Below, in pieces: positions 59,793-64,000 of a stretch of DNA of 64,000 nt. A program made the position numbers and the translations under genes. Under the pieces are notes generated by a model. The model was not told the DNA's origin, made no database searches, and saw only the letters and a list, made by a program, of their open reading frames with translations. This DNA comes from Corynebacterium pacaense (GTDB taxonomy: Bacteria; Actinomycetota; Actinomycetes; Mycobacteriales; Mycobacteriaceae), in contig NZ_LT821240.1 in the NCBI RefSeq assembly GCF_900169525.1, forward strand, positions 445,684-509,683. The letters are read 5' to 3'. Within the stretch, counting starts at the first letter, position 1. Every line of letters begins with the position of its first letter.

Positions 59793-59795
59793 TAG
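59340..59795 (+). CDS. IS5/IS427 transposase, C-terminal frame
   Basis: The second frame, open from about 59262 with first ATG-like start GTG-TTG region near 59340 (LSTKTHQLVDGRGLPL), carries the remaining DDE residues: Asp in AALCDKAYSSRANR and Glu in NVIERGYCRLKQWRGLATRYDK. It reads through the right inverted repeat; its TAG stop at 59793-59795 is supplied by the target-site DNA outside the element. Confidence 0.88.
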   Translation: MSTKTHQLVDGRGLPLVTICSAGQDGDSPMFIPLMEQVRVGRRTRPDAALCDKAYSSRANRAYLRRRGIEAVIPEPRDQQGHRKRRGMQGGRPAKFDAEKYRGRNVIERGYCRLKQWRGLATRYDKLAIVYRAAVVLNGVIAWLNLLQDTP

Positions 59796-59810
59796 CCGTA
59801 CGGTCCTGTG

Positions 59811-60089
59811 TCAGCGCCGCTCCCAGCAGGCGCTGTGCCAGTGTCTGCGGTCATCGGCTCGCTCCCGGGGCCATGCCACGATGTGGGCGACCCCCGGCGG
59901 GATATTCTGGTTGCATCCGGGGCAGACATAGAACTTCCTCGCGGCGGCCGATCCCATCTGCCGCACCATGTAGGGTTCACCGAAGGCCCACCCGGGCCCC
60001 TCCTGTGTCCGCGTTCCCCAATATGAGGAACCGTCGCGCGGCAGGTCGCGTGCCGACGTGATGTTGTTGCGCTTATTGCGGCGGGGCAT
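59811..60089 (-). CDS. Small zinc-ribbon-like conserved actinobacterial protein
   Basis: A 92-residue basic protein (MPRRNKRNNITSARDLPRDG) with a CPGCNQNIPPG motif followed by HIVAWPRE and HWHSACW, so one Cys pair and a later His/Cys pair could bind zinc. Similar proteins occur next to nucS in many actinobacteria and are often labelled ATP/GTP-binding without clear basis. No function can be given. It lies 13 bases downstream of nucS on the same strand. Confidence 0.8.
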   Translation of the reverse strand: MPRRNKRNNITSARDLPRDGSSYWGTRTQEGPGWAFGEPYMVRQMGSAAARKFYVCPGCNQNIPPGVAHIVAWPRERADDRRHWHSACWERR

Positions 60090-60102
60090 CCTGTGAGCAC
60101 CC

Positions 60103-60795
60103 CTAGAAGAGCGTCAGTTCATCGGATTCGATGCCGCGCAGCCCCTGATAATCCAGGGTCACACAGGTGATCCCGCGATCCTCCGCCAGGGTCCTGGCCT
60201 GAGGCTTTATCTCCTGTGCGGCAAAGACTCCCTGCACCGGTCTAAGGAGCTCGTCCCGGTTCAGCAGTTCAAGATAGCGGGAGAGCTGTTCCACCCCGTC
60301 GATGCCGCCACGGCGCTTGATCTCCACGGCGACCGTTCCACCCTCGGCGTCGCGGCACAGAATGTCCACGGGACCGATCGCCGTCGGATACTCGCGCCTG
60401 ATCAGGGTGTATCCCTGGCCCAGCGTGCCGATGTGCTCCGCCAGCAGTTCCTGGAGGTGCTGCTCGACGCCGTCCTTGATCAGGCCCGGATCATCACCGA
60501 GTTCGTAGTACAGATCGGAATGGATCTGCTCGACGGTGATCCGCAGCTGCTCGCCCTTCCTGTTCTCCACCACCCACAGGTGCACCCCGACGTCCTCGCC
60601 GTCCGCATCGCTGATCTGGGTCTCGGTCAGGGTGCACGGCGGTGTCATCCAGTTCAGGGGCTTGTACGCCCGGTCATCGGCGTGAATGGACACCGACCCA
60701 TCGGCCTTGACCATCAGGAGCCGGTCCGCAAGTGGCAGGTGTGCCTCCAGACGACCGACGTAATCTACGGAGCAACGGGCGATGACGAGACGCAT
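60103..60795 (-). CDS. nucS: Mismatch-specific endonuclease NucS/EndoMS
   Basis: A 230-residue enzyme from ATG 60795 ([20 protein letters not shown]) that cuts both strands at mismatches and replaces MutSL in actinobacteria. The RecB-like catalytic residues are Asp 144 (GPVDILCRD), Glu 158 and Lys 160 (VAVEIKRRG). The protein ends in DELTLF, which fits a sliding-clamp-binding peptide. An N-terminal DNA-binding domain precedes the nuclease domain. Confidence 0.96.
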   Translation of the reverse strand: MRLVIARCSVDYVGRLEAHLPLADRLLMVKADGSVSIHADDRAYKPLNWMTPPCTLTETQISDADGEDVGVHLWVVENRKGEQLRITVEQIHSDLYYELGDDPGLIKDGVEQHLQELLAEHIGTLGQGYTLIRREYPTAIGPVDILCRDAEGGTVAVEIKRRGGIDGVEQLSRYLELLNRDELLRPVQGVFAAQEIKPQARTLAEDRGITCVTLDYQGLRGIESDELTLF

Positions 60796-60818
60796 GCACA
60801 CACTTTAACAACAAATGC

Positions 60819-61283
60819 CTATCGACGATCCCTGCGGGGCTGCTGTTTGATGAAGTCCGAGGGCTTCAGGTTGCTTTCATGGCGGGCATCCGGTGCCGAT
60901 TCCAACCAGGCGGTGAAGGCCATCTCCCCGTGCGTGTCGAGTGCGAGTTCGTACTCGGTGTCCTTGCTCCTGAAGGTGAGGATCCTCAGGTCCGGAGAAA
61001 TAAAAGCCGCCTCCTCGGAGGTCGGGCTTCTCCGATTGAGAAGCGACACCGAGAGGCGGGTCAAAATGAGGTCGGCCATCGGGGAAATGGAACGGAGCTT
61101 GAAATATTCGAGGTCATTTCCGTGGTAACGCATCGAGCCGTGGCGCCATCCGTGGATACCCTGGGCGGGCAGCCGCCGCATGATCGCACTCGTCCCCCTG
61201 GACCGCAGCGTGAAAAACCGCCAGGCTGCGAGCACACCCGCACCCGCGGCAAGAATAACCAGAGCCCAAATAATGTAATCCAC
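60819..61283 (-). CDS. DUF2550 membrane-anchored protein
   Basis: A 154-residue protein with one N-terminal TM (MDYIIWALVILAAGAGVLAAW) and a cytoplasmic domain (GIHGWRHGSMRYHGNDLEYFKLRS) matching the actinobacterial DUF2550 family, whose gene commonly follows atpC. Function is unknown. The gap of 195 bases to atpC contains the atp terminator. Confidence 0.85.
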   Translation of the reverse strand: MDYIIWALVILAAGAGVLAAWRFFTLRSRGTSAIMRRLPAQGIHGWRHGSMRYHGNDLEYFKLRSISPMADLILTRLSVSLLNRRSPTSEEAAFISPDLRILTFRSKDTEYELALDTHGEMAFTAWLESAPDARHESNLKPSDFIKQQPRRDRR

Positions 61284-61411
61284 GGTGGCGTGCGTCCTCC
61301 CAGCTGAGAAGAATAACGGTTTCCAATAACCCTACCCACATTCAAATCCCATTGAAAAACGGTGGCTTTGCGGGGGTAATCCCCAGCGTGGGGCGTATTA
61401 GTGTCATGATA

Positions 61412-61459
61412 CGCGAAACGCCCGCCGGGACTGGAATCATTCCAGCCGCGGCGGGCGTT
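61412..61459 (-). terminator. Probable terminator of the atp operon
   Basis: A long two-part hairpin: outer arms aacgcccgccg (61417-61427) and cggcgggcgtt (61449-61459), inner arms ctggaat and attccag. It lies 20 bases after the atpC stop. The T-run is short (TTTCG), so efficiency is uncertain. Confidence 0.7.
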
Positions 61460-61478
61460 CAAGGAGCGTTACGGGGTA

Positions 61479-61853
61479 CTAGAGACCTTCGTTGCTGCGG
61501 CGGACCGCGCGCAGCCCGGCGTCGGCGCGAGCCTTCACCAGCTCGTCATCCGAATTAAGGTCTGCCTCAGCCGATGAGGAATCCACCTCATGGGCCCAGA
61601 CGGCGAAGTCCGCGAGGATCGTCACCTTGTCCTTGGAAACGGAGAGGAATCCACCCTGCACTCCGGCGACGAGCCTGTCGCCGTCGATCGGGCGGATGGT
61701 CACGACACCGTTCTCGACCAGCTGGCCGAGCATCGGCTCATGATCGGGCAGCACGCCGATCTCACCCTCGGTGGTCTGAGCGGTGACGATGCTGGCCTGA
61801 CCCGACCAGAGCATACGATCGACAGACACCAGTTCAACGGTGATTTCAGCCAT
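61479..61853 (-). CDS. atpC: ATP synthase F1 epsilon subunit
   Basis: A 124-residue central-stalk subunit that couples rotation and can inhibit ATP hydrolysis. The N-terminal beta sandwich is typical ([39 protein letters not shown]); the C-terminal helical part is short, as in other actinobacteria. It lies 9 bases after atpD and ends the atp operon. Confidence 0.96.
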   Translation of the reverse strand: MAEITVELVSVDRMLWSGQASIVTAQTTEGEIGVLPDHEPMLGQLVENGVVTIRPIDGDRLVAGVQGGFLSVSKDKVTILADFAVWAHEVDSSSAEADLNSDDELVKARADAGLRAVRRSNEGL

Positions 61854-61862
61854 GTCTCTACC

Positions 61863-63311
<1,449 letters not shown>

Positions 63312-64000
63312 CTAGTCACTTTCTCCGCTGTCGTTCAGCGCACCAGCGCCGCCGACAATCTCTGTGATTTCCTGGGTGATCTGTGCCTGACGGGCCGCAT
63401 TGGCCACGCGGGAAAGGTCGTTGACCAGTGCAGTCGCGTTGTCAGTTGCAGACTTCATCGCGTTTCGACGTGAAGCAGACTCTGCTGCGGCGGACTCCAG
63501 GAACATGGAGTACAGCCTGCGGGACACGTACTTGGGAAGCAGGGCCTCCAGCAGCGTGTCCGCGTCCGGTTCGAACTCATAGTCGGGCTCGACGGTCCCC
63601 GAATCTGTGAGGAAATCCTCGCTCGGGACGAACAGTTCGTCTTCGATGACCGGCTCGATCGGAAGCAGCTGGTGCACCACCGGGTTCTGAGTCAGCATGG
63701 ACACGAACTCGGTATAAACCACGTGGACCTGATCGAAACCCTGAACATCCTGGCCCTCGGGTGAATTCACACCGTCGCGCCACTTCGCCTCGCCCTTGGA
63801 GCTGGCGATAAAGCCGTCGATCAGATGGCGGCGCACGTCGTGGGTCAGTTCCCAGCTCGGGTTCTGCGAAAACCCGGTCCAGGACCCCGCGAGATCCTCC
63901 TCGCGGAAGTTGTAGTAACCCACGCCCTTGCCACCGGTGACATAACGAACCACCTCGTAGCCACTCTCGACGAGGAGCTTCTCCAGCTCCGCCGCCTTCT
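63312..64000 (-). CDS. atpG: ATP synthase F1 gamma subunit, 5' end outside window
   Basis: The C-terminal 229 codons of the rotor subunit are visible; the gene continues beyond the right edge. The C-terminal coiled-coil helix ends the protein (SRRNAMKSATDNATALVNDLSRVANAARQAQITQEITEIVGGA), the canonical gamma signature. Internal start codons near 63953 are not the true start, because homologous sequence (KAAELEKLLVESGYEVV) continues to the edge. Confidence 0.95.
   Translation of the reverse strand, partial: KAAELEKLLVESGYEVVRYVTGGKGVGYYNFREEDLAGSWTGFSQNPSWELTHDVRRHLIDGFIASSKGEAKWRDGVNSPEGQDVQGFDQVHVVYTEFVSMLTQNPVVHQLLPIEPVIEDELFVPSEDFLTDSGTVEPDYEFEPDADTLLEALLPKYVSRRLYSMFLESAAAESASRRNAMKSATDNATALVNDLSRVANAARQAQITQEITEIVGGAGALNDSGESD

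Overview
The window is chromosomal DNA of a high-GC Corynebacterium closely related to C. glutamicum and consistent with C. efficiens. The evidence is the complete ilvBNC operon with its Ile/Leu/Val leader peptide, an MscCG-type glutamate channel, the divergent lysG-lysE pair, the rbsRACBD order and the glgE-glgB pair. Two conserved actinobacterial blocks are also present: gatC-gatA, pfkA and gatB near ligA, and mnmA-cysteine desulfurase-etfBA. No rRNA or tRNA genes, CRISPR array or prophage were seen.

Layout. 1-2.3 kb: partial DUF262 protein and a zinc-type CDF exporter. 2.4-10.6 kb: branched-chain amino acid synthesis (ilvC, ilvN, ilvB with an attenuator leader; ilvD) around mscCG and a PH-domain membrane protein. 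10.7-17.2 kb: DoxX-like protein, secreted HNH lipoprotein, Xi-class GST, lysG/lysE, aldo-keto reductase, F420/NADP oxidoreductase-like protein. 17.2-25 kb: gatB, a ribose operon whose rbsC is frameshifted, its repressor and operator, and pfkA. 25-34.5 kb: the accessory region, with a siderophore-interacting protein behind a DtxR-like box, an intact IS30-family element with inverted repeats and a 3-bp target duplication, then a cobalamin riboswitch followed by a six-gene nickel/peptide-type ABC importer plus MFS operon. 34.5-50 kb: gatA, gatC, ACT protein, ligA, DnaQ-like exonuclease, drug-efflux MFS, MetE-like protein, mnmA, spermidine synthase-like protein, DUF222-HNH protein, cysteine desulfurase, etfA, etfB, methyltransferase and Nudix. 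50-58.9 kb: ABC ATPase, glgE, glgB, SsuD-like monooxygenase, CnoX-like protein, thiamine-binding-like protein, methylmalonyl-CoA epimerase. 58.9-59.8 kb: an IS5/IS427-type element sitting in the epimerase stop codon. 59.8-64 kb: a small zinc protein, nucS, a DUF2550 protein, atpC, atpD and partial atpG.

The most notable part is the riboswitch operon. A complete cobalamin aptamer (P1 arms at 28002-28007 and 28147-28152) precedes a lipoprotein, two permeases, two ATPases and a DHA1-type MFS protein. This is the gene order of the staphylococcal cntABCDFE metallophore system, but without synthesis genes. Between aptamer and lipoprotein lie two overlapping Cys/His-containing small ORFs that could couple translation from the riboswitch to the importer. 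This block, the siderophore protein and IS30 split pfkA from gatA, which are adjacent in mycobacteria. Other points are the ilvB attenuator, the frameshifted rbsC, frequent 4-base stop-stop overlaps of convergent genes, and an 11-bp inverted repeat between ilvB and mscCG.
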